Shown in pieces: positions 44,654-55,273 of a DNA stretch of 64,000 bases. The position numbers were made by a program, and so were the translations under genes. The notes under the pieces were generated by a model. The model ran no database searches, was not told where the DNA came from, and worked only from the letters and a program-made list of their open reading frames with translations. This DNA is from an uncultured Caryophanales bacterium (GTDB taxonomy: Bacteria > Bacillota_I > Bacilli_A > RFN20 > CAG-288): NCBI GenBank assembly GCA_949287425.1, contig CASEGJ010000003.1, forward strand, positions 134,993-198,992, in the 5' to 3' direction. Every line of letters starts with the position of its first letter. The first letter of the stretch is position 1.

Positions 44654-45049
44654 ATGAAAAAGTTTACTTTAGTGGCTTTAGTTATGTTAACTTTAGGCTT
44701 AACTGGTTGTAATAATAATCAAGTTAGTAATAGTAATGATCATAAAGTTACTTTAACTACTTGTTTTATGAAATTAGATTATCAAAACGATAAATTTATT
44801 GAACCTATTTATCCATACATGATTAATTATGTCTTTGAAAATGGACATAAGATAACTAGAAAAGAAATTGAAGATATAAAAGATACAACATTATCTACTA
44901 CTCCTATAGAACTATATAATTCATCAGGCTCTATTAATGGTTATTTATCTTATTTTGGTTTATATTACGATATTGAAAGAACTAGATCTTTTGATTTTGG
45001 AATTGAATTAATAGAAGATACTACTGTTTATTATTCTATAATCGGATAG
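44654..45049 (+). CDS. Small lipoprotein 1 of the protease operon
   Basis: 131 residues with lipobox GLTGC (Cys19). The body has an FENGHKITRKEIEDIKD segment and ends IELIEDTTVYYSIIG. The next gene product has the same plan (FESGHTLTLIDLQDM..., ending ITENKTVYYSLSL), so the two are tandem paralogs that have diverged. The shared V-F-E-x-GH-x-(I/L)T motif is not one I recognise. Ribosome-binding site aaaggaa. It may work with the upstream protease. Confidence 0.78.
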   Translation: MKKFTLVALVMLTLGLTGCNNNQVSNSNDHKVTLTTCFMKLDYQNDKFIEPIYPYMINYVFENGHKITRKEIEDIKDTTLSTTPIELYNSSGSINGYLSYFGLYYDIERTRSFDFGIELIEDTTVYYSIIG

Positions 45050-45062
45050 GAGAATGATTATT

Positions 45063-45455
45063 ATGAAAAAACAAATTATATTATTAGCTAGTTTGTTAGA
45101 AATATTTAGTTTAAATAGTTGTAATCAAACGTCTAATAGTTTTATTTTAACAGCCAAGTTTGTTTCAAAAAGCAATCAGATAGTGGTAAATAGCAGTGAA
45201 TTTACTATTGATTTTGAATTTGAAAGTGGGCATACATTAACTCTTATTGATTTACAAGATATGTCTAAAAATCTATATGAAAATACGCCTAGATCATACT
45301 ATTCAGACTCGGATTTATCTTTTAACTATTACATTAAGATTTATGGCCCTTGTTATGATGAAAAATTAAATAATAGAATTAAAATAGGGGATAAAATAAC
45401 TGAAAATAAAACGGTTTATTATTCTTTATCATTAAATGAAATAAATATAAAATAG
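45063..45455 (+). CDS. Small lipoprotein 2 of the protease operon
   Basis: 130 residues, lipobox-like SLNSC (Cys20). I place the start at 45063 because aggag lies ten bases upstream and the signal peptide begins MKKQIILL; an ATG at 45054 is only two bases from the aggag. Paralog of the preceding lipoprotein. It ends one base from the convergent atpC stop with no terminator visible between the two transcription units. Confidence 0.75.
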   Translation: MKKQIILLASLLEIFSLNSCNQTSNSFILTAKFVSKSNQIVVNSSEFTIDFEFESGHTLTLIDLQDMSKNLYENTPRSYYSDSDLSFNYYIKIYGPCYDEKLNNRIKIGDKITENKTVYYSLSLNEINIK

Positions 45456-45456
45456 C

Positions 45457-47323
<1,867 letters not shown>

Positions 47324-48187
47324 TTATATGTAAGAATTTTTCTTTGAACTAGAAATAACTTCGGTAATTTCTTGAGTTATTTTAGCTTGACGGGCTTTGT
47401 TGTAATTTAGATTTAATTCATAGAGCAGTTTATTAGCAGAAGTGGTTGAATTTTCCATAGAGTTTTTTCTGTTGGTCTGCTCAGATAAACTAGCTTGGAG
47501 TAAATCGTTATAAATAATTGCATCAAGATAATGTGGGATAATTAAATCGGCTTCGTTAGCTGGACTAATTTCAAAGTTAGGCTGAGTTTCTATTTTGTCA
47601 TCTAGATTTATTTCTAAAGGGAGAAGCTTTTCAACTACGCATTTAGTTGTCATTGAATTGATGTATTTTGTATAGACTATAAATATATTGGCGTAGTTTT
47701 CTTTTCTATATATCGCATCTAATTCATGTCTAAATTTATTGACGTTATCAAAACTTAGATTATCTAAAAGTTCAATGTATTCTGAATAAGATTTATTAAA
47801 TCTATCTTTTAAGTGTTTGTAGGATTTTTCCCCGATAAAAATAGCATCTATATCAGTTTTATTTTCTATTTGAGAAATTAGAGTTTTTTCTATTTCGTGG
47901 ATGTAGCTTCCACATAGACCCAAATTGGAACTTACTATTATATATAGATTTTTATTTGAAGAGTTTTTCTTTAGACATGTCGGTAAGTTATTCTCATCAA
48001 AAGAAGCGTATTTTAAACATAGTTTCATAGCTAAAGACATAGAATTTAGATATTCTAAATTGCTATCAAAAAGATTTTTGATTTTGCTATAACGCGAGCT
48101 AGAAATTAATTTCATAGCGTTAGTAATCTTTTTGATTGATTTAACCGCGTTGATTCTAAGTTTAATCGCTAGTAAGTTATCGTTCAT
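47324..48187 (-). CDS. atpG: F1Fo ATP synthase gamma subunit
   Basis: Rotating shaft of F1. The N-terminal helix LAIKLRINAVKSIKKITNAMKLISSSRYSK and the C-terminal SEQTNRKNSMENSTTSANKLLYELNLNYNKARQAKITQEITEVI region are typical. 287 residues. Starts two bases after the atpA stop with no ribosome-binding site (coupled translation). Confidence 0.95.
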   Translation of the reverse strand: MNDNLLAIKLRINAVKSIKKITNAMKLISSSRYSKIKNLFDSNLEYLNSMSLAMKLCLKYASFDENNLPTCLKKNSSNKNLYIIVSSNLGLCGSYIHEIEKTLISQIENKTDIDAIFIGEKSYKHLKDRFNKSYSEYIELLDNLSFDNVNKFRHELDAIYRKENYANIFIVYTKYINSMTTKCVVEKLLPLEINLDDKIETQPNFEISPANEADLIIPHYLDAIIYNDLLQASLSEQTNRKNSMENSTTSANKLLYELNLNYNKARQAKITQEITEVISSSKKNSYI

Positions 48188-48189
48188 AT

Positions 48190-49725
48190 TTAAAACTGAT
48201 TGATGTTAGTAATTTTATTTAAACCGGCTTTGATAGTGGAAATTATATTTTCAATTTGATTTTTATCTTGATTAGAAATTTCCATATTTTCTTCAATATT
48301 TTTATAAATATATGGATATGTTGCTGAAATAGTTGAGGAAAGCAATTTTAAAACGCTGTGAACTTTATTAACTGGAACTTCATCAAGGAGGCCTTGTTGA
48401 ACTATATAGATATCAACTACTTCTTGGGCTAAAGAAAGAGGCATATATTGCTTTTGTTTTAAAACTTCTAACAAGATAGCTCCATGAGATAAAATCTGTT
48501 GAGTTGATTTATCTAAATCAGAACCAAACCTAGAAAAGTCTAACATTTCATTATAGTTAGCTAGAGCCATTCTTAGATTTTTGCTAACTTGTTTCATTAT
48601 TTTAGTTTGAGCTGAAGATCCGACTCTTGAAACAGATAAACCAGAATCGATAGCGGGTCTTTGACCTGAATTAAACATATCGGAATTTAAAAATAGTTGA
48701 CCATCAGTAATTGAAATTATATTTGTAGGAATATAAGCTGAAATATCTCCAGCTTGAGTTTCTACAATAGGTAAAGCTGTTATTGATCCTCCTCCATTTT
48801 CTTTATTTAATCTACAGGAACGTTCTAATAATCTAGAATGAATATAAAAGATATCACCTGGATAAGCTTCTCTACCAGGAGATCTTCTAAGTAATAAAAG
48901 CATAGTTCTATAAGCGACAGCGTGTTTAGATAAATCGTCATAGACAATTAAAACATCTTTACCTTGATGCATCCAATATTCGCCTATTGAAGTAGCTGCA
49001 TATGGGGCAATATAGACCATAGGGGAAGGTTCAGCAGCAGAAGCGTTAACTATAACTGTGTATTTTAAAGCGTCGTATTTTTTCAATTTATCGACAATTT
49101 GAGCTATAGAAGAATTTTTTTGACCGATAGAACAGTAAATACAAATAACATTCTTACCTTTTTGATTGATGATAGTATCTATGGCAATTGCGGTTTTTCC
49201 TGTTTGTCTATCTCCGATAATTAATTCTCTTTGACCTTTACCGATAGGTATCATTGAATCGATAGCTTTGATTCCGGTTTGAAGCGGTTGATCGACTTTT
49301 TGTCTATCCATAATTTGAGGAGCAGGCATTTCTACTGGACGAAACTTTTTTTCTTGAATTGGACCAAGTCCATCGATAGGTTGCCCTAATGCATTAACTA
49401 CTCTACTTAGTAAACTATCTCCAACAGGAACTGAAACGACTTTATGGGTACGTTTGCAAATATCACCTTCTTTAATTGAAATGTTTTCTCCAAATAAAGC
49501 GACACCTATTGAATCTTCTTCAATATTCATAACCATGCCGTAACTATCGTTATTAAAAGAAATTAATTCTCCATTCATTGCTCCTTCTAGACCGTATATT
49601 GTTGCGATACAATCTCCGATAGAAACGACTTGACCAACTTCAAAAGTATCGATTTTATTGGTGTATTTGTCGATTTCATCTTTGATAATTTGTGAAAGAG
49701 TATTTAGATTTTGTTCTTCTGACAT
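48190..49725 (-). CDS. atpA: F1Fo ATP synthase alpha subunit
   Basis: Non-catalytic nucleotide-binding F1 subunit. P-loop [14 protein letters not shown], followed by [26 protein letters not shown] and [18 protein letters not shown]. 511 residues. Ribosome-binding site aaaggag. Standard in all respects. Confidence 0.97.
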   Translation of the reverse strand: MSEEQNLNTLSQIIKDEIDKYTNKIDTFEVGQVVSIGDCIATIYGLEGAMNGELISFNNDSYGMVMNIEEDSIGVALFGENISIKEGDICKRTHKVVSVPVGDSLLSRVVNALGQPIDGLGPIQEKKFRPVEMPAPQIMDRQKVDQPLQTGIKAIDSMIPIGKGQRELIIGDRQTGKTAIAIDTIINQKGKNVICIYCSIGQKNSSIAQIVDKLKKYDALKYTVIVNASAAEPSPMVYIAPYAATSIGEYWMHQGKDVLIVYDDLSKHAVAYRTMLLLLRRSPGREAYPGDIFYIHSRLLERSCRLNKENGGGSITALPIVETQAGDISAYIPTNIISITDGQLFLNSDMFNSGQRPAIDSGLSVSRVGSSAQTKIMKQVSKNLRMALANYNEMLDFSRFGSDLDKSTQQILSHGAILLEVLKQKQYMPLSLAQEVVDIYIVQQGLLDEVPVNKVHSVLKLLSSTISATYPYIYKNIEENMEISNQDKNQIENIISTIKAGLNKITNINQF

Positions 49726-49727
49726 AA

Positions 49728-50273
49728 TTACTCCTTTTTGTTTAAAAGCTTATTGTAAGTTTCATCTAATTTTGAATTGATACTATATTCATATAAGCTA
49801 CCATCGATAATAATTTTGATACCAGCTATTAGAGATTTATCTATTATCTGTTTAAAAACGATGTTTTTATTTAGCTTTTTAGCAAAGATATCTTGTAAGG
49901 TAGCGAGTTGTTTATTTTGTAATTTAAATGGAGTATATAGGTTTCCTCTTGCGACGTTAAATTCATTATTTACTAATTTAATATAGTTATCTAAGATATC
50001 TTTAAAAGAGGAAATTAATCTTTTTTCAATGATTAAATTGATAAAAAGAACAATTTTAGCAGAAAACAGATTGCTAAAAAGATTAGAGATAACTTTTTCT
50101 TGATCTTTAAAATCGTTAAATGGGGAAAGTAGAAAGTTTCTTAATGCATCATCTTTTTCAATTATCCAATTAAAAAATCTCAGTTGTTCTTGATATTTAA
50201 TTAGATTGTTACTTTCTTTAGCGGCTAAAAAGAAACCTTCAGAAATTTTACTAATATAAGATGAATCTACCAT
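49728..50273 (-). CDS. atpH: F1Fo ATP synthase delta subunit
   Basis: Peripheral-stalk subunit joining b to the top of F1. I place the start at 50273 ([10 protein letters not shown]...) because aaagga lies nine bases upstream and this removes a 54-base overlap with atpF; a longer frame reaches 50327. 181 residues, matching the family. The C-terminal [25 protein letters not shown] segment matches the conserved delta/OSCP end. Confidence 0.9.
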   Translation of the reverse strand: MVDSSYISKISEGFFLAAKESNNLIKYQEQLRFFNWIIEKDDALRNFLLSPFNDFKDQEKVISNLFSNLFSAKIVLFINLIIEKRLISSFKDILDNYIKLVNNEFNVARGNLYTPFKLQNKQLATLQDIFAKKLNKNIVFKQIIDKSLIAGIKIIIDGSLYEYSINSKLDETYNKLLNKKE

Positions 50274-50274
50274 T

Positions 50275-50889
50275 TTATTTGTCCTTTGTGTTGTCTTTTG
50301 ATAGTTCATATATAAATTGTTCGACAAACTTATCGTTATCTTCTTGTTTTATTTCTCTTTGAAGGATGTTTTTAGAAGTAGAGATGGCGGTTTGAAGTAT
50401 TTCTTGTTGAGCTTGTTTAAGCATCTTCTGATGAGCTTGTTGAATATCTTTATGTGCTTGAATTTTTTCCTGTTCGATTTGTTTTGCTAGTTCTTGTTCA
50501 ATTTGACTAGTTTTATTTTCAGCAGTAATTTGAGCCTGTTGAATTATTTCAGCGGCTTTTTGCTCACTAGAAAGAATTAAAGAATTAGCTTTTTCTACTT
50601 TTTGTTGAGCTTCTTGATTCTTTATTTCAGCTTGCTTAATATTGTTTTCAATATATTCTGATCTTTGATTTAATTTCTTTTTTATTGGTTTATAAGCGAA
50701 TTTGATAAATATTAAAGCAGTTAAAATAAAAACCGCCAACTGAGCCAATGTTACATAGATATTAGGTAACATGTTGTTAATAGTTGTTTCAATCCTATCT
50801 GAAAGTTCCTGGTTGTCGCAAGAAGTTAACATAAATAGGGAAATAGCAACTACAAAGATAAAGCTGAAATATCTTTTTAGTTTGGACAT
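50275..50889 (-). CDS. atpF: F1Fo ATP synthase b subunit, predicted lipoprotein
   Basis: Peripheral-stalk dimer subunit, 204 residues from the ATG at 50889 (aagg upstream). Unusually it starts with a lipoprotein signal peptide ending in lipobox LTSC (Cys24). The usual b-subunit membrane helix follows at about 45-65 (LAQLAVFILTALIFIKFAY), then a long Gln/Glu/Ala/Lys-rich coiled coil. Mycoplasma AtpF is also a lipoprotein, so a second, lipid anchor is a mollicute-type feature. Confidence 0.9.
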   Translation of the reverse strand: MSKLKRYFSFIFVVAISLFMLTSCDNQELSDRIETTINNMLPNIYVTLAQLAVFILTALIFIKFAYKPIKKKLNQRSEYIENNIKQAEIKNQEAQQKVEKANSLILSSEQKAAEIIQQAQITAENKTSQIEQELAKQIEQEKIQAHKDIQQAHQKMLKQAQQEILQTAISTSKNILQREIKQEDNDKFVEQFIYELSKDNTKDK

Positions 50890-50893
50890 AGCT

Positions 50894-51112
50894 TTAGCCT
50901 TGAACGACAAAGGCCATTAAGATTGCGACAACTAGAATGTAAATAGCGACTGATTCAATTAGACCAACACCGATAATCATAGTTGATCTAACACTAGTAG
51001 CTGAACTTGGATTTCTTCCTATAGCTTCCATAGCTTTACTAACTGACATACCTTCACCTATAGCAGCTAGTCCCATACCGATACACGCAATTCCTAATCC
51101 AATAAAATTCAT
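50894..51112 (-). CDS. atpE: F1Fo ATP synthase c subunit (rotor ring)
   Basis: Hairpin of two membrane helices, 72 residues, forming the ion-driven ring. The carboxylate is Glu53 in GLIESVAIY. In the first helix a second acid, Glu20 (AIGEGMS), lies 33 residues before Glu53, the same spacing as positions 32 and 65 in the Ilyobacter/Fusobacterium rings; Ser54 and Tyr58 match their 66 and 70. This hints at a sodium or two-carboxylate site (inference). Confidence 0.95.
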   Translation of the reverse strand: MNFIGLGIACIGMGLAAIGEGMSVSKAMEAIGRNPSSATSVRSTMIIGVGLIESVAIYILVVAILMAFVVQG

Positions 51113-51166
51113 CTTTTTTCCTCCTATATAAATTTATTTAAATTAAACGTCTAGTTTAAGTTAAAA

Positions 51167-52000
51167 TCATTGAGCTTTTTCTTTTCTAGCTAATCTTTTT
51201 TGCTTTTTTTCTAATTTGAGAGCTTTCTTTTCCTTTTTTTCTTCTAAAAGTTCTGCTTTAGTAGCATATTCACCTGAAATATTAATCATAGTTAACATGC
51301 CAAAAACCATAAGCTGAATAAAGCCATCAAACATATCGAAATAAAGGTGAGCTATTGGGGCAATTATAGGACTAATAAATAATCCATACCAAGAATTAGG
51401 TATGGATGAACCAATTCCGACATATATTAAAGTAATTACGCAATATCCAGCTAAAGCATTACCAAATAAACGCAAAGTTAATGAAAGTAACGAAGACCAC
51501 ATTGTTACTAAATTAATAGGGGCAAAAACGACAAACGGTTCAGTGAACCTTTTAAAATACGACCATTTTTTACATCTTATAGAGGTATAGTGAGTTAAGC
51601 AGAAAGTAATTAAGGCTATTGATAGTGGCATAGCCATATTAGTAAATGGGTTAGGTAAAGCTTCAAAAGCCCAGCTAGAGTTAATTTGAAAGAAATTAGG
51701 TATACCTATCATCCCGATAAAAAAGCCTAAAAAGATATAACCACATACTACTAATAGATAGCCACCAAATCCTTCAAAGGCATCGCCCATTAAGCTAGTA
51801 ACTTGTCTATCGGCAAAATCGATAGCAATTTCTACTAAATGTAAAAAACCTTTAGGTCTTTCTAAAGGGTTGTACTTTTTTAACTTAATATTAATGACTA
51901 AAGTAATTATTAAGATGATAACAAGTGCCAATAAACTAGTGATAAATTCTGGAGGGAGATTATCATAAGATAACGGCTCGATAATTTTATTAAAATCCAT
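51167..52000 (-). CDS. atpB: F1Fo ATP synthase a subunit
   Basis: Stator channel that carries ions to the c-ring. Six hydrophobic segments; the essential arginine is in LTLRLFGNALAGY. A 30-residue Lys/Glu/Ala-rich cytosolic tail (ATKAELLEEKKEKKALKLEKK...) is longer than usual. 277 residues. Ends in TGA, the only TGA stop in the window not in an ATGA overlap. First gene of the operon; no atpI precedes it and no ribosome-binding site is seen. Confidence 0.95.
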   Translation of the reverse strand: MDFNKIIEPLSYDNLPPEFITSLLALVIILIITLVINIKLKKYNPLERPKGFLHLVEIAIDFADRQVTSLMGDAFEGFGGYLLVVCGYIFLGFFIGMIGIPNFFQINSSWAFEALPNPFTNMAMPLSIALITFCLTHYTSIRCKKWSYFKRFTEPFVVFAPINLVTMWSSLLSLTLRLFGNALAGYCVITLIYVGIGSSIPNSWYGLFISPIIAPIAHLYFDMFDGFIQLMVFGMLTMINISGEYATKAELLEEKKEKKALKLEKKQKRLARKEKAQ

Positions 52001-52308
52001 AGATGTATTAATACGATAATTAGGACAATTTAGCGTTAGTAAACTATCATAATTATTCTAGTTTTATTTTTTAAAATATCAAGTTAAAGTAAGCGCTTTC
52101 TTAGTGAACTAACTGTTTTATTCACTTTTTAAGGGAGATTTTAAAAAACAATAAATAAAATATATTAAATAGGACACTTAAAGACTTTTTTAGGTAAAAT
52201 AAATAAAAAAATTTAAAAATTATGGTCTAAATATTGCTTTTTTTACTTGAAATGAAAAAAGTTTGAGCGTATGATTTTCTTAATCTTGTTTATGAAAGGA
52301 AAACTTAT
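52001..52308. other. 308-base divergent promoter region between atpB and a lipoprotein operon
   Basis: No gene is visible. For atpB (minus strand): TTAAAA (plus-strand TTTTAA, 52069-52074), 17 bases, TATGAT (plus-strand ATCATA, 52046-52051). For the lipoprotein operon (plus strand): TTGAAA (52247-52252), 17 bases, TATGAT (52270-52275). Between them are an AAGCGCTT palindrome and an AGTGAA/TTCACT hairpin with T5 near 52100-52130, of unknown role. Confidence 0.65.
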
Positions 52309-54363
52309 ATGAAATCAAAAAATGTAGGCTTATTGGTTCTATTAACTTTAGGCTTAGGACTTGTTTCTTGTAATACTACAACTCAAACAAGCTCAAGCTC
52401 GAATTCTAGTTTAAATAGTTCTCATATTAGTTCTACTTCTGAAAGTTCTGAATCTTCTGAATCAGTTAACTCTTCTCCGATTAGTTCTTCTAGCTCAACT
52501 AATTCAAGCTCTAGTTCAAGTTCAAGTTCGAGTTCTGTTGTTGAAGAAAAGAAAGAATACGCCTTAAGTATTGTTGTTCCTCATTTTACTTATAAGGTTT
52601 ATTTAGCTGGTTCAAGTTCAACTGCTTATGCTCCTATTAAGGATACTTTGATTGATGATGCTTCTAAAATTGAAGAAGGAACTAAATTAATTATTGAACT
52701 TATACCTGAATCTAATGAAGTAGGGGAATATTTTTTAGAATTTCCAGAAGTTGATGATGGTGTAGCTTATTTAACATTGGATGGTTCTGTCGGTGTTCAA
52801 TTTAATGTTGAACAAAATTTAGCGTGTTTAGAAATGCCATCAAGAAACACTACTTTGGATTTTACTAGTTATGTTAAAGATCCTATTGCTGCTCATAAAC
52901 TTACTATTAATACAGGTAATCATCTATTAGTTAAAGCTTATATTAGAGAATCTTCTACTTATTCTGAACCTGCTTTAGGTAGAGAATTATCTTTAGATGC
53001 TATTCCTGAAAAGACTAGTATTGTTTTAGTTTTTTCTGATAATCCTGAAGATGAAGGTAACTATGTTTTAAGGGCTAGTGATGATATTACTATTAATGGA
53101 ATTAATTTATATTTAAGTGCTGATAAGACCATGTTATCTACTTCTAGCAATTTCTTAACTGAAGATTTAACTTTAGATTTAACTAAGTATGTCGGTAAAG
53201 AATCTTTGTTTATTGGTACATTTTCTGTTTATGATGCCAATCAGCAAAAATATGTTGATTTAGTTGTTAAGTCTGATGGTACAGCCACTTACAATAATGA
53301 AAGTCGTACATATACTATCGCTACTGATACTGATGATTTAGCAATTATTAGATTAGCTTACTCATCTTCTACAGCTGTTGGAAATGCTAGCTTCTATTTT
53401 ACCTCTACTGGTGTTGTTGCTGGATTCTTACAATATGATGAATATTCAGCTTGTTTAAAATTAGGTAATACTCAACTTAAATCAGTTGAATATATAGCCA
53501 GTGATGAATCTTCTGCTGAATCTTTACTTTTAAAATACACGACTTCTAACGATGAAACTAAGAATTTCTTCTTACATAATGACGAAATTATTTTAGATGT
53601 CAATTTAAGATCTACTACCGTTAAAGATGAAGATGGCGATGATATTACTATCTATTCTATTTCTAAAAAAGATGGCGGTTTAATCGATGGTTATGAAGTT
53701 ATTTATGGTAGACCATTAACTAGTAATGGTTATTCATTTAATGAGGCTGAAGAAGCAGCTGGTGAATACGTTCTTGATGGTGATACTTCTGGTGAAAAAG
53801 TTGTTTTAGATGGTTCTATTTATCAAGGTGGTATCGCTTCTTATAATGGTAAAAACGCTTATTATTCATACGATTATGCTTCAGGTCCAGTTAAGAATTT
53901 AACTATCTATTGGGAAGATGGAGTGAAGTATTATGAACTTGATTTAGAAAATAAGACAATTACTACCATCCATTATATTGATTACGATCCATTTACTGAA
54001 GGAGCTGCTAGCTTTGTAGAATCTACTAGTGGTATTCAACTTACATTTAACAATGGTTCTGTAACTGTTAGTGATCCTAATAATGCCTTTAAAGAGACAT
54101 TTGGTTCTACACCTGAATCTTTAACCGCTAAATATACTGTTAGTAAAAGTGTTATTTCCTTTACTTTAAAATGCGAAATTAATTCTTGGTATGAGGTTAC
54201 AACTGAAAATATTGAATTTAAGCTCGCTTTAGATGCTGAGGAAGAAGAAAGTGGATTTATTACTTTAACTTTAACTGATGAAGTTGGTTATGATGATTGG
54301 TATTCTGGAAGTGAATATACCTTATTAGAAAAAGGTGTCACTTTTACAAAAGTTACTAAATAA
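52309..54363 (+). CDS. Serine-tethered lipoprotein with two internal repeats
   Basis: A 684-residue lipoprotein, lipobox LVSC (Cys21). Residues 22-78 are an almost pure Ser/Thr/Asn tether. Two tandem repeats of about 105 residues follow (84-189 and 196-295), each opening with a Leu-Ser-Ile/Leu-Thr-Ile strand and ending in LDFTSYV or LDLTKYV; they recall bacterial Ig-like or InlB-type modules. The rest is unrecognised beta-rich sequence. First of four lipoproteins in one operon with an excellent promoter. Function unknown. Confidence 0.85.
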   Translation: MKSKNVGLLVLLTLGLGLVSCNTTTQTSSSSNSSLNSSHISSTSESSESSESVNSSPISSSSSTNSSSSSSSSSSSVVEEKKEYALSIVVPHFTYKVYLAGSSSTAYAPIKDTLIDDASKIEEGTKLIIELIPESNEVGEYFLEFPEVDDGVAYLTLDGSVGVQFNVEQNLACLEMPSRNTTLDFTSYVKDPIAAHKLTINTGNHLLVKAYIRESSTYSEPALGRELSLDAIPEKTSIVLVFSDNPEDEGNYVLRASDDITINGINLYLSADKTMLSTSSNFLTEDLTLDLTKYVGKESLFIGTFSVYDANQQKYVDLVVKSDGTATYNNESRTYTIATDTDDLAIIRLAYSSSTAVGNASFYFTSTGVVAGFLQYDEYSACLKLGNTQLKSVEYIASDESSAESLLLKYTTSNDETKNFFLHNDEIILDVNLRSTTVKDEDGDDITIYSISKKDGGLIDGYEVIYGRPLTSNGYSFNEAEEAAGEYVLDGDTSGEKVVLDGSIYQGGIASYNGKNAYYSYDYASGPVKNLTIYWEDGVKYYELDLENKTITTIHYIDYDPFTEGAASFVESTSGIQLTFNNGSVTVSDPNNAFKETFGSTPESLTAKYTVSKSVISFTLKCEINSWYEVTTENIEFKLALDAEEEESGFITLTLTDEVGYDDWYSGSEYTLLEKGVTFTKVTK

Positions 54364-54408
54364 TGTAAAATATAACATATATTTTGAAATGGAGGATAAA
54401 TATAGATA

Positions 54409-55233
54409 ATGAAAAAAGCTTTATTGTTAACTGGGCTATTAAGTTTAGTTATGTTAGTTGGATGTAATCCAAATCAACCTACTAGCTCAGCAGATAGTTC
54501 AACTGGAACTTCTGATTCAGTTTCTAGTAGTTCTACTTCAGAAGTAGAAGATTCATTAGATTTTCCAGAAGATGTCAGTTTGCCTGATGGCCAAGAAGAA
54601 ATAACTAGAGGAGAATGTGGTGGAGCTATAATTGATATGTCAATTGGGGCTCATTTAGTTGTTGGAAAGACTTACACATTTACATTTTCACCTTCAGTTA
54701 GCTATCCAATGGAAGGCGATATCTTGAATTTTAGTTTTTCTAACGAAGGTATTTTTGAAGTTAATCACGTTTCAGGTGATTCATATTCTATCGTTGCTAA
54801 AAAGGCTGGTGGTGCAATTATGACTGGTGCTGATGAAGGTGGCTTTGAATTTATTCGTATGGCTGTTAATGCCCGTAATGAAGTTCCAGTTGAAGACGCT
54901 ATTGAATATATGTGCTTAGCTGATAGATGGGAATCTCAGTTATATCAAACTACTTATGATAATTACGTTTTATATTTTAAGCCTGATTTAACTGGTGTTT
55001 TCTTAGCTACTGAAAGTGGTGGTATGTATGATCCTATCGATTTAACATTAACTTATGAAAACAAAGTTGAATATGCTGATTCTAACGAATATATTTTTGC
55101 AGTTGAAGCTTCTTTAAATGGTGGAGCTAGCCCAATTAATGTTAACAGAATCGCTATTTCTACTGTCTGTGATATAATTCACGTTTCTGAAGCACAAGGT
55201 GTTATTGATTTCTTTAGACCTGTGTTTGAATAA
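54409..55233 (+). CDS. Serine-tethered lipoprotein, 274 residues
   Basis: Lipobox LVGC (Cys19), then a short Ser/Thr tether to about residue 45. Residues about 70-140 look like a single Ig-like domain (VVGKTYTFTFSPS...SFSNEGIFEVNHVSGDSYSIVAKKAGG). A C-terminal domain of about 110 residues (DRWESQLYQTTYDNYVLYFK...) is unrecognised. Ribosome-binding site tggagg. Second gene of the four-lipoprotein operon. Confidence 0.82.
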   Translation: MKKALLLTGLLSLVMLVGCNPNQPTSSADSSTGTSDSVSSSSTSEVEDSLDFPEDVSLPDGQEEITRGECGGAIIDMSIGAHLVVGKTYTFTFSPSVSYPMEGDILNFSFSNEGIFEVNHVSGDSYSIVAKKAGGAIMTGADEGGFEFIRMAVNARNEVPVEDAIEYMCLADRWESQLYQTTYDNYVLYFKPDLTGVFLATESGGMYDPIDLTLTYENKVEYADSNEYIFAVEASLNGGASPINVNRIAISTVCDIIHVSEAQGVIDFFRPVFE

Positions 55234-55273
55234 TTAAAGGCTTAAATTAAAAAAATAAATAAGGAGAAATATT

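Noticed and set aside
50275-50327. A 53-base overlap between atpH and atpF
   Set aside because: It disappears when atpH is started at the ATG at 50273, which has a ribosome-binding site and the family's usual length.
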